A stretch of 64,000 bases of DNA from an uncultured Verrucomicrobiota bacterium. GTDB taxonomy: Bacteria > Verrucomicrobiota > Verrucomicrobiia > Limisphaerales > UBA9464. Both the position numbers and the translations under genes were made by a program. The notes beneath the pieces are model-generated. The model saw only the letters and a program-made list of their open reading frames with translations. It had not been told where the DNA came from and did not search any database. Positions 33,246-41,413 of this stretch are shown here, in pieces; positions within the stretch are counted from its first letter, which is position 1, and each line of letters begins with the position of its first letter. The DNA lies in the NCBI GenBank assembly GCA_903907995.1, contig CAIVQH010000060.1, positions 1-64,000 of the forward strand, in the 5' to 3' direction.

Positions 33246-33280
33246 AAAAAAACGGGCGCGTCCTTACAGACGCGCCCGTT
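33246..33280 (-). terminator. Intrinsic terminator after rpsA
   Basis: A stem of AACGGGCGCGT (33251-33261) with ACGCGCCCGTT (33270-33280) precedes a T-run on the minus strand. The same structure recurs at the displaced copy near 28970-28992. The 160 bases between the DyP stop and this hairpin hold no gene. Confidence 0.9.
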
Positions 33281-33299
33281 TGCTTGAAATGGTGTCGGC

Positions 33300-34979
33300 T
33301 TACGACTTGCTGAACTTCTCCTCCGCGGCGGCGAAGGCGTGCTCGAGGGCCACGAGGTCCTCGCCGGGCTTGAGGGAGTCGAGCACGGCCTGCTCGGCCT
33401 TGAGCTGGTCGGGCGAGTAGTTGGCGGCCTTGATGGACAGGCCGATGCGGCGGTCCGCTCGGTCGATCTTGATGACGCGGGCATTCACCTCGTCGCCGAT
33501 CTTCAGGACGTTCTTGATCTTCTCCACGCGGTCCTCGCTGATCTGCGAGATGTGGACGAGGCCGTCGATGTCGTGCGGCAGGCCGACGAACGCGCCGAAG
33601 CTGGCGAGCTTGCTGACCTTGCCGTTGACGACGTCACCGACCTTGAAGAACTGCTCGATGTGATCCCACGGATCGGTCGAGAGCTGCTTCATGCCGACGC
33701 TGATGCGCTGGTTGGCCTTGTCCACCTCGAGCACCACGGCCTCGACGACGTCGCCCTTCTTCACGACTTCGCTCGGGTGGTTGATCTTGCGCGTCCAGCT
33801 CATGTCGGACACGTGGATCATGCCGTCCAGACCCTCTTCGAGCTCGATGAAGGCACCGTAGCTGGTGAGGTTGCGGATCGCGCCCTTGACCTTGGTGCCG
33901 GGCGGGTACTTCTCGTGGGCGACGTCCCACGGGTTGGTCTCGAGCTGGCGGATGCCCAGCGAGATCTTCTGCTCTTCGCGGTTGATGCCGAGGACGACCG
34001 CCTCGAGATCCTGGCCGACCTTGAGGACGTCGGACGGCTTGGCGATGCGCTTGGTCCAGGACAGCTCGGTGACGTGGACGAGGCCTTCGACGCCGGGTTC
34101 CACCTCGACGAACGCGCCGTAGGGCACGAGGTTGACGACCTTGCCCTTGACCTTGGTGCCGAGGGGGTACTTCGACTCGATGGCATCCCACGGGTTCGCT
34201 TCCTTCTGCTTGAGGCCGAGGGAGACGCGTTCCTTCTCGCGGTTGATGTCGAGGACGACGACGTCGAGCTCTTGGCCCACGCGGAGCATTTCGCTCGGGT
34301 GGCTGAGACGGCCCCAGGACATGTCGGTGATGTGCAGCAGGCCGTCCAGACCGTTGAGGTCGATGAACGCGCCGAAGTCGGTGAGGTTCTTGACCGTGCC
34401 CTTGCGGACGTCGCCAGGCACCATCTCCGCGAGGAGCGTGGAGCGGCGGGCGTTGCGCTCGGCCTCGACCAACTCGCGGCGGCTGAGCACCACGTTCTGG
34501 CGGTCGGGGTTGAGCTTCACGACACGGAACTCGTAGCTGTTGCCCACGTAGGCCGCGAGGTTCTTGGGCGGGGTGACATCGACCTGGCTCGACGGGCAGA
34601 ACGCCTCGACGCCGATGTTGATGACCAGGCCGCCCTTGACGACGCCCTTCACCTTGCCGGTGACGGTGCCGCCCTCGTTGCAAATGGTCTGGATGCGGTC
34701 CCAGTTCTGCTGGAACTCGGCCTTCTCCTTGGACAGGTGGACATTGCCATCCTTGTCCTCGGCCTTCTCGATGAGCACGTCAATCTGGTCGCCCAGCTTG
34801 ACGGTGGCGAAGTCGACGAACTCGTTCGACGAAACAACACCCTCGGATTTCCCGCCGATGTCCACGAGGACTTCTTTCGGACGGATTTCAATTACGGTTC
34901 CCTTGACGATCTGGCCGGTCTGAAGCGAGCGATCATACTGCTTCAGCATCTCGGCGAACGACTGCGTGGTCACTGCCAT
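33300..34979 (-). CDS. rpsA: 30S ribosomal protein S1
   Basis: This 559-residue protein starts at the ATG at 34979 and is built of six S1 (OB-fold) repeats. The repeated GxVxxIxxxGAFVxL...GLVHxSxxS pattern can be followed through the protein (for example NLTDFGAFIDLNGLDGLLHITDMSW and LVPYGAFVEVEPGVEGLVHVTELSW). S1 binds mRNA and helps initiation, which matters in a genome with so few Shine-Dalgarno sequences. Its last codons and terminator are duplicated at 28968-29066. Confidence 0.97.
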   Translation of the reverse strand: MAVTTQSFAEMLKQYDRSLQTGQIVKGTVIEIRPKEVLVDIGGKSEGVVSSNEFVDFATVKLGDQIDVLIEKAEDKDGNVHLSKEKAEFQQNWDRIQTICNEGGTVTGKVKGVVKGGLVINIGVEAFCPSSQVDVTPPKNLAAYVGNSYEFRVVKLNPDRQNVVLSRRELVEAERNARRSTLLAEMVPGDVRKGTVKNLTDFGAFIDLNGLDGLLHITDMSWGRLSHPSEMLRVGQELDVVVLDINREKERVSLGLKQKEANPWDAIESKYPLGTKVKGKVVNLVPYGAFVEVEPGVEGLVHVTELSWTKRIAKPSDVLKVGQDLEAVVLGINREEQKISLGIRQLETNPWDVAHEKYPPGTKVKGAIRNLTSYGAFIELEEGLDGMIHVSDMSWTRKINHPSEVVKKGDVVEAVVLEVDKANQRISVGMKQLSTDPWDHIEQFFKVGDVVNGKVSKLASFGAFVGLPHDIDGLVHISQISEDRVEKIKNVLKIGDEVNARVIKIDRADRRIGLSIKAANYSPDQLKAEQAVLDSLKPGEDLVALEHAFAAAEEKFSKS

Positions 34980-35373
34980 ATAACGAATAGACAAACGGAC
35001 TTAACGGACGGACTCAAAAACGGGAGGCTTGGGGGACAAGAGGAAGCGTGTCCCGCGCGAAGACTCCGTGCCCAACTTTAACAAGTTGCGGTCGGCAACG
35101 GAGGTTAAAGGTCAGGTTATGCGTTTAACGGTCTTTTCTCAGCCTCAAACGACGCCACACACGTGACGTCAGGCGTCGAGGAAAGTAGGGATATGCGCCT
35201 CCCCGGCAAGGCTTTTGTTGGCCCTTGGCCGGTTTGTAACGGGGCACGTTCCGGTGTGGCAATTCGTGATAACACTTGCCATGAAGCCGGAACCCGTCAG
35301 TTTGCCCGCCCCTGTTCGATGCAATCCGGCCAGCCGCGGTCTGAATCCTGCTTGGGGCTGGCACCGCTAAATC
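34980..35373. other. Divergent rpsA / infA intergenic region
   Basis: This 394-bp region between divergent rpsA and infA must hold promoters for both. A small dyad AACTT...AAGTT lies near 35074-35087 in the rpsA leader. I see no convincing coding sequence; a basic reading frame on the minus strand (35125-35472) overlaps infA and looks spurious. Confidence 0.6.
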
Positions 35374-35586
35374 ATGGAAGAACATATAACACTCGAAGGC
35401 CGAATCCTCACGGTGCTCGCCGGCACCATGTTCCGGGTCGAGCTCGACAACAAACACGTCGTGCTCGCCCACATTTCCGGCAAGATGCGGAAACGCTTCA
35501 TCCGGCTCACCCCGGGTGATCGCGTGCGCATCGAGATGTCGCCTTACGACCTGAACAAGGCGCGCATCACCTACCGTTTGGGCTGA
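35374..35586 (+). CDS. infA: Translation initiation factor IF-1
   Basis: This 70-residue OB-fold protein is of family length, with the IF-1 sequence [20 protein letters not shown] and the [17 protein letters not shown] end. It binds the 30S A site during initiation. It converges on the M19 dipeptidase gene, 6 bases away. Confidence 0.96.
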   Translation: MEEHITLEGRILTVLAGTMFRVELDNKHVVLAHISGKMRKRFIRLTPGDRVRIEMSPYDLNKARITYRLG

Positions 35587-35592
35587 TCCGGG

Positions 35593-36684
35593 TCAGACCG
35601 CCCACGCTTCATGCAGGAAGCGGAGGAAATTTCCGTGGGCGATGCCGGTGATGTCCTCCTCCGAATAGCCGCGCGCACGCAGCAAGGCTGGCAGCCGCTG
35701 CAAATCGGCGATGCTCTGCAGGTCCTGTGGTGTTTGCTCGGCGCCAAACCCACCGTCCAGGTCGGAGCCGATGCCCACATGGCGCGCGTTTCCGGCGATC
35801 TGGCAGATGCGGTCGATATGTTCGACGATTTTCTCCAGCTTCAAACCGGCTGACTCCGGAGTTGTCGCCCCACGCTGCCAGTCGGGCACCATCATCCACG
35901 CGTCAAAGACGGAGCCGAGCACGCCACCGCGCTCGATCAGGAGTTTGATCTGCTCGTCGCTCCACTGGCGGTTGTGGGGCACGAGGGAGCGGCAATTTTG
36001 GTGGCTCGCCCACACCGGGCCGTCGAAAGCGTCCATCGCGTCCGCAAACGCGTCGTCACAGAGGTGCGTGGCGTCGAGGATCAGGCCGAGCCGCTGCATC
36101 TCTCGCAGCAGTTCCCGGCCGCGTGCATTCAGGCCCCCGCTGGAATTGGTGCCATTGGCGTAGATCCCAGGGCCGTAATGGGCCGGCCCGACCGCGCGCA
36201 AGCCATACTCCCACGCCCGCTCCAAATGCTGAAGCGTGACCAGTGAGTCGGCCCCTTCAAGCGAGAGGATAAAACCGATCGGTTTCGCCGAACGGTCTGC
36301 CGGGGAAGCGGTTTCCCAACCGGTAAGGTGCCGCTCCAAGCCTGCCCCATCGCGAATTTGCACCAGCTCGCCGGCCTCTTCCATGGCGCGATACCAGGCG
36401 AGCTGCGCCTGCGTCATGGCCCAGGCCTGTTGCGGGGAACGCCAGCCGGGCACCGGACTCCAGTCATTATGCTCCACCCGGGCGATCTGGGTGGCGACGC
36501 ACAGGCCGATGTTGCCGCGTCGCATCTCCGCAAAGCTTACCGTGTTGTGGCCGCGATCGGGCTTGTCCTTGAGATGGGCCTCAGCCGCCCGGATGTCAGG
36601 CAGCGGACGCGTGAGATCACGGTTCCACTCGATCGCGTTCATCGCGAGATCAAGATGCGCGTCGAAGATGAAGTTGGGTTCCAT
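35593..36684 (-). CDS. Membrane dipeptidase-like peptidase M19
   Basis: This 363-residue zinc hydrolase is of the renal dipeptidase family. Metal and active-site segments are FDAHLDLA, SLEGADS (bridging Glu), LDATHLCDD, WASHQNCRSL and GIGSDLDGGFG. Family members cleave dipeptides, including those with a C-terminal D-residue. It is the last gene of an operon with a RidA protein and a D-threonine-aldolase-like enzyme (7-bp gap), which supports a role in D-amino-acid or peptidoglycan-peptide recycling. No signal peptide is visible, so it is likely cytoplasmic. Confidence 0.93.
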   Translation of the reverse strand: MEPNFIFDAHLDLAMNAIEWNRDLTRPLPDIRAAEAHLKDKPDRGHNTVSFAEMRRGNIGLCVATQIARVEHNDWSPVPGWRSPQQAWAMTQAQLAWYRAMEEAGELVQIRDGAGLERHLTGWETASPADRSAKPIGFILSLEGADSLVTLQHLERAWEYGLRAVGPAHYGPGIYANGTNSSGGLNARGRELLREMQRLGLILDATHLCDDAFADAMDAFDGPVWASHQNCRSLVPHNRQWSDEQIKLLIERGGVLGSVFDAWMMVPDWQRGATTPESAGLKLEKIVEHIDRICQIAGNARHVGIGSDLDGGFGAEQTPQDLQSIADLQRLPALLRARGYSEEDITGIAHGNFLRFLHEAWAV

Positions 36685-36690
36685 GAAGCG

Positions 36691-37806
36691 CTAGATGTCC
36701 AGCCGTCTCCGTCGCGCGGTCACCTGCCAGCGTTCGCGCACGTGTCCATTTTCGACGAGGAAGACTTCCTCATGCAGGGCCACCGTCGGGCACACGTGCC
36801 AGGGCAGGGCATAGAGCACATCACCCACAGCGAAGTCATCGGCGTGAGGCGTCTCCACTACCAGATGTTCCTCGCTGTGCATCACCGGTGTGGCGTCCGG
36901 CAGATTGAGGAACAGGACGCGCGGCTGCGGCATTTCCGAAGCCACTGCCTTGTGTCCGAGGTCGAGGCAGAGGCGGTTCGCCGTCGGCTTGCTCACGACG
37001 CGGGTCAGCAGCACGGCGGCGGGCAGGAAATCCAGATCGGGGAGCTTCTTCGCATAACCGGCATCCCAAAACACCGTCGTACCGGGGCTGAGTTCGAGCC
37101 CAGGTTCGTCACGCTGGGCGTGGATGGCAAATGTCGGCGAGCCGCCCGCGACAATCGTGGGCACTGGAATTCCTACGGCCTCCAAGTCGTGCTTCAGCTC
37201 CAGCACCGGTCCAAAGGCGGCGTCGCATTGGGCCGCGCGTTCGGCCAGATTGTGATCGTGGATGTGCCCGTCGTAAGCGTGCAGGCCGGCGAACTTCACG
37301 TCCGGCAGCGAGCTGATGAGCTTGGCCAGTTCGACCGCTTTGGGACCGGGGAGGATGCCGGTGCGATGCTGGCCGACATCGAGATCGAGAAAGATTTCCA
37401 CCGGCTCAGAAATCGGCAGCCCCAACCGTGCATTGGCGAGGGCACACACGGCCGCCGGGTCATCGGCCAGACACGAAAAGCGGCGCAGGGGGTACTTCGC
37501 AATGAGATCGATGAAGCGTTGTGCGTGCGGCCCGACCGGCTGATAGGCCAGCAGGATGTCGTCCGCGCCATTCGTCGCCGCCATCTCCCCCTCGGCGATG
37601 GTCGCGCACTTGAACTTCGTGATGCCCAGCTCGACCTGCCGTTGCACGAGTTGCGGCAGCTTATGCGTCTTGATGTGCGGTCGCAGCCGCGCCGGGCCGC
37701 CGGCGATCCGCAGCATTTCCCGCAGGTTGGCCTCAATCCGCTCCCCGTGGAGCAGGAGGGCCGGCGAAGGGACTTCCGCCGCGTTCGTGATCTCAAACCA
37801 GTTCAT
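36691..37806 (-). CDS. D-threonine aldolase / D-serine dehydratase-like PLP enzyme
   Basis: This 371-residue fold-type III PLP enzyme has the alanine-racemase-like barrel. The PLP lysine is in RPHIKTHK (about residue 48), AGLHAYDGH lies in the barrel, and the C-terminal HxC metal site is in LPWHVCPT. These place it in the D-threonine aldolase / eukaryotic-type D-serine dehydratase group; which reaction it performs is not clear. Its start overlaps the RidA stop by 4 bp. Confidence 0.9.
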   Translation of the reverse strand: MNWFEITNAAEVPSPALLLHGERIEANLREMLRIAGGPARLRPHIKTHKLPQLVQRQVELGITKFKCATIAEGEMAATNGADDILLAYQPVGPHAQRFIDLIAKYPLRRFSCLADDPAAVCALANARLGLPISEPVEIFLDLDVGQHRTGILPGPKAVELAKLISSLPDVKFAGLHAYDGHIHDHNLAERAAQCDAAFGPVLELKHDLEAVGIPVPTIVAGGSPTFAIHAQRDEPGLELSPGTTVFWDAGYAKKLPDLDFLPAAVLLTRVVSKPTANRLCLDLGHKAVASEMPQPRVLFLNLPDATPVMHSEEHLVVETPHADDFAVGDVLYALPWHVCPTVALHEEVFLVENGHVRERWQVTARRRRLDI

Positions 37807-38264
37807 GCCAGCTCGAAGATGGCCTCGACCTCAACCGCGATATTGCCGGGCAGGGGCCCCATGCCCACGGCGCTGCGGGCACCGATGCCGGCCTCCGGTC
37901 CGAACACTTCGACCATCAGTTCGCTGAAACCGTTGATGACTTTGGGATGGTCGTAGAAATCGGGTGCGGAATTCACCATGCCCAGGGTCTTGACGATGCG
38001 CCCGATGCGGTCGAGTGACCCGAGCTGCTCCCGCAGATTTGAAAGCATGGCCAGTCCGACCTGCCGGGCCGCCGCCTTCCCGCCGGCCGAGTCAAGATCG
38101 CGGCCGACCACACCGGTGATGAGCGTGCCGTCGTTGCAGACGGGGCCGTGGCCGGACACGTACGCCATTCCGCCCGCGATGACGACCGGCTTGTAAACCG
38201 CCACCGGCTTGGGTGCAGGGGGGAGTTTCAGTTTGAGTTCGAGGAGTCGGGATTCGGCGCTCAT
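37803..38264 (-). CDS. RidA-family enamine/imine deaminase
   Basis: This 153-residue protein of the YjgF/RidA family uses the ATG at 38264. It shows the VYKPVVIAGGMAYVSGHGP strand, the KAAARQVGLAMLSNLRE helix and the C-terminal AVGMGPLPGNIAVEVEAIFEL, in which the substrate-binding Arg is replaced by Gly-Asn context, as in several RidA subfamilies. RidA proteins clear reactive enamine intermediates of PLP dehydratases, which fits its overlapping PLP-enzyme neighbour. It is divergent from the nitrilase gene across 68 bases. Confidence 0.88.
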   Translation of the reverse strand: MSAESRLLELKLKLPPAPKPVAVYKPVVIAGGMAYVSGHGPVCNDGTLITGVVGRDLDSAGGKAAARQVGLAMLSNLREQLGSLDRIGRIVKTLGMVNSAPDFYDHPKVINGFSELMVEVFGPEAGIGARSAVGMGPLPGNIAVEVEAIFELA

Positions 38265-38332
38265 GGATGTCGGAGGCCGATGAAACACCGGGGAGGATTG
38301 GCCGTCGAGCCGGCTGATGATAACCTGCGGCC

Positions 38333-39204
38333 ATGCCACGCCGACACCACCCGGAACCACGCACCCGTCTGCGTTTCGCCGCCGTGCAGATGAAGTTTGC
38401 GCCGACGGTGGCCGGCAATCTTGCCAGCATTGAGAAGGCGCTGAAGCGGGCTGCCCGACGGGGTGTGGATGCGGTGCTGTTCCCCGATGCGTCACCACTG
38501 GCTACACCTTCGATTTCGGTGCGCTCAACCGCGCGGAGTTCAGGGCCGCATTGGCACAGGTGGGAGCTTGGGCGAAGCAATACCGGATCAATGTTCTCCT
38601 TGGATCACCCTTCTTCACCGGCAAATCCCTCTTCAATGGCCTCGTGGTGTTCGACCGCTCCGGTTGCGAGACCTACCGCTATGCAAAGTGCCAACTCACG
38701 GCGGCGGATCGGCAATGGTTTGCCCCGGGCAACGCGCTGGCCCTCTTCGAGATCGAAGGCGTGCCGGCGACCGCGATCATCTGCCACGAGCGCCGTTATC
38801 CCGAGCTGGTCCGACTGCCAGTCATGGCCGGGGCGCGCATTATCTTCCACCCAAATGCCGGCCTGGACTCGCTCGCCGTATCCCGTCGCAAGCGGGGCGG
38901 AAAAGACGGCATCGTGGCGCGTGCGTTTGAGAATGCCGTGCCGTACGTGTTCGCGAACTCGGTTGGACCGCAGGGCGGGGGACGCTGGTCGGCGGGCGAT
39001 TCCAAAATTGTCGCGGCGGACGGACGGATTCTCCGGCTCGCGGACAACGAAAATGAGGCGCTCATTGTGGCTGACCTGGATCTGTCCGAATCGACCGGGA
39101 AATACGCGGTGGAGGCCCTCACTTCACCCCGGTTCCCTGCGGACTCGTGGGGCAAGATGGTGGCGTTGGTCCGCCAGCAGGCCCGTCGTGGGAACCGACC
39201 ATGA
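38333..39204 (+). pseudogene. Carbon-nitrogen hydrolase (nitrilase superfamily), frameshifted
   Basis: From the ATG at 38333 the frame reads LRFAAVQMKFAPTVAGNL...VLFPDA and then leaves the family pattern. One base appears to be missing between about 38490 and 38505. The other frame resumes with GYTFDFGALNRAEF and continues to a TGA at 39204. The lysine (KCQLTAADRQWFAPG) and cysteine (IICHERRYPEL) of the Glu-Lys-Cys triad are present. The usual Glu after FP is Asp. Without the lesion it would be a roughly 290-residue amidase of the nitrilase/omega-amidase type. Sequencing error is possible. Confidence 0.8.
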
Positions 39205-39221
39205 TGTTTTCCGCCTGCGCC

Positions 39222-40034
39222 TCAACCCGCAGACTGGGCCGACCGAGGCGTGCTGGTGGTTACCGGAGCCGACAGCACGCCATTGAAACCGCCGAGCGGT
39301 TGTCGCCGCAGGCCAACCAGAACCAGCAGTTCGTGCCCCAAGGCCCGGAGCCACGACGGCGGGCGGAGCATCAGCGGCCGGGCCGGTGTGTTGGGTGCGA
39401 GCGGCTTTAGCCATAATGCGATACCGGCGGCCTGCCAGGCCCGTAATGTGTTTGCCAAGTCGGCCTGCGGAGCCGTGTTCTCCGCCTGAATCAGCCAGAC
39501 ACGTCGGATACCGTGGGCCAGCAGCCGGTCCGCCGACGGGAAATCGGTGGTGAAGGCGACGGAACGGTTGTCGAAAGCTAATGGACTTGCCGGATGGCTT
39601 CCGTGGCGGCGATGGGCATCGAGCAGAAAGGCCGGCGGTGCCTCCGCGCGCAGTGAACAGCCGGCGACGGTGGGCGCAAGGCGGGCCAAGGCCGCGAGAA
39701 TGGGCATCACGTCCACGAGCGTAACCCCCTCGCGCTCCGAGGGCAGGCCATCGGTTGGGAGAGGCACTGCATTATAGAGCGGCACGGGCCGGTAGCCGCC
39801 TTGCGCCAGCGCAAGTCCGGTGAAGACGCCTTCGGCCCCTGGCAAATCCAAGACGAGGGCCAGGTCGTCCGCCGCCGCGGGGACTTCCAACAACGCCCGC
39901 TCCGGCCTGCCGAGCAGGGCAGGCGGTTCCGGAAGCGTGGCAGTGGGCAGACAGCTGAACAGGACCGGTTTGGCCCAGGCGGACCAGCGTGCGCCGGTCG
40001 GTGCCCAAGCTTCAAAGATGGCTTCTGTGGTCAT
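39222..40034 (-). CDS. Hypothetical protein, partner of ATP-grasp enzyme
   Basis: This 270-residue protein has no motif I recognise. It has alternating hydrophobic strands and Pro/Ala/Leu-rich composition. LALVLDLPGAEGVFTGLALAQ, a PVPLYNAVP segment and SVAFTTDFPSADRLLAHGIRRVWLIQ suggest an alpha/beta protein. It overlaps the upstream ATP-grasp gene by four bases (ATGA), so it is very likely co-translated and works with it. It converges on the nitrilase remnant 18 bases away. Confidence 0.65.
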   Translation of the reverse strand: MTTEAIFEAWAPTGARWSAWAKPVLFSCLPTATLPEPPALLGRPERALLEVPAAADDLALVLDLPGAEGVFTGLALAQGGYRPVPLYNAVPLPTDGLPSEREGVTLVDVMPILAALARLAPTVAGCSLRAEAPPAFLLDAHRRHGSHPASPLAFDNRSVAFTTDFPSADRLLAHGIRRVWLIQAENTAPQADLANTLRAWQAAGIALWLKPLAPNTPARPLMLRPPSWLRALGHELLVLVGLRRQPLGGFNGVLSAPVTTSTPRSAQSAG

Positions 40035-41242
40035 TCTTGAGTCAGCAGCAAGGCGACATCGGTGGCGGCAAAATCGATCACGGCGCGCTCACTGAGGCGG
40101 GCGTAGGCACCCGCACAGCGGCCATCGACGACATAAACCCCGATACACGCTTGGCGCGGGCCATCGGGCGTATTCACTGGTTCCGGATGGAAGCGACGCT
40201 GGGCGATCCACCGGTCTGGTTGCAGCTTCACCGCGCGAACGGCCCGCGCCCAGTCCGCCCCGCTGGTGGCTGGACGGATCAGAACCATTTCGCCGGTGTT
40301 GCACATCGCGGGCTTCAAAACCCACGAGTCATCCTGTTCCCAGGGAACCTCGTTGGGGTGACGGGTCTCCGGCAGATGGCACAGCCACGTGTACGTGGAT
40401 ATGCCGAAGCGACGCCAGAGCAGTGGCAGCCGCTTGCTTTCGCCAACGGCGGCAATGCCGGGATTGGTCACAGGTGTGAGCCCCCCGTGAAACATCCGCC
40501 GCCAGTTTCTGGCGTCGGGCTGGGCGGCCAGCCACTCCGCCTGGAAAAAGCGCACGATGGCGTCCATCGGACCCCGGTGCCAATTGGTCTCCAGATGGGC
40601 CACACCGTCCCGCCAATGCAACTGCGCGGGGTGGGCCAGATGCGTCTGCCAACCGCGACGATGCAGCTCACGGGCCAGAAACACGGTGACCTGCCGGTCT
40701 TCCAAATACCCTGGTGCGGACAGCAGCGCGACTTGGCCGCCAGGGATGACACCGCGGGCAAAACCGTCCGCCCAGGCGCGGAGCGGGTCTCCCGCAGGCA
40801 TGCCTTCGCGGCTCGCCTCGGCCATCAGCCGCGTGAAAAACGACGCTTCGGTGAATCCGCCGGGCACGTCGCTGTTGACTTCGGAGACACGCCACCCGGC
40901 GGTTGTCGGGTGAAAATCGAAGCGCATCACGCGGACGGCGGCCGGCGTGGGCGGCTCATCCGAATACAACGCATCCACCAGGCGGTCGGGCAGGCCCAGC
41001 TCTTGCAAAGACGCTCGGGTCGCGAGGGCGGCCTGTTCAATGGCCATCAGCTCCCCGGTCATGGCTTCGGCTGCTTGGGCGAGCCCGTGCCAGGTGCTTT
41101 CCGGCATCAGCAGCGGAAAGTCCGCCAAGGTTGCTGCGTCCCCAACCTGCGGATCCCATTTGCAGCCCTCCAGCATTGTCCGCCGGCGAACGGCCGCGAA
41201 CGCCGACGGATCAAGCCGCGCGCCTGCCCGCAGTGCCGGCAT
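40031..41242 (-). CDS. Glutathionylspermidine-synthase-like ATP-grasp protein
   Basis: This protein is about 403 residues from the ATG at 41242; a GTG at 41272 would add ten. The central RFDFHPTTAGWRVSEVNSDVPGG matches the metal-binding EVNxDxPGG segment of the glutathionylspermidine-synthase-like preATP-grasp group, and DDSWVLKPAMCNTGEMVLIRP matches the ATP-grasp lysine strand. Such enzymes form amide bonds between a carboxylate and an amine. The substrate is unknown. It heads a two-gene operon with the hypothetical protein downstream. Confidence 0.68.
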   Translation of the reverse strand: MPALRAGARLDPSAFAAVRRRTMLEGCKWDPQVGDAATLADFPLLMPESTWHGLAQAAEAMTGELMAIEQAALATRASLQELGLPDRLVDALYSDEPPTPAAVRVMRFDFHPTTAGWRVSEVNSDVPGGFTEASFFTRLMAEASREGMPAGDPLRAWADGFARGVIPGGQVALLSAPGYLEDRQVTVFLARELHRRGWQTHLAHPAQLHWRDGVAHLETNWHRGPMDAIVRFFQAEWLAAQPDARNWRRMFHGGLTPVTNPGIAAVGESKRLPLLWRRFGISTYTWLCHLPETRHPNEVPWEQDDSWVLKPAMCNTGEMVLIRPATSGADWARAVRAVKLQPDRWIAQRRFHPEPVNTPDGPRQACIGVYVVDGRCAGAYARLSERAVIDFAATDVALLLTQE

Positions 41243-41413
41243 CACTTTCGCTCGCCTTTCTCCGAAGCGCACCGCGCCGGAGGTGTGATGGATCGCAAAA
41301 ACACATTCACGAAATCTCCAATGCGGCCATTGCTTTTTGGGTGCAAGATATTTCGCCGGCGACCCATATTATTCTCGAATTCCCCCGGCAGTCGGTGGTC
41401 CAAGCCTCCTTAA

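Noticed and set aside
35125-35472. A basic 115-codon minus-strand frame before infA, ending RLTSRVWRRLRLRKDR
   Set aside because: It overlaps infA, has no start signal, and its composition follows the GC of the opposite strand. No family is recognised.
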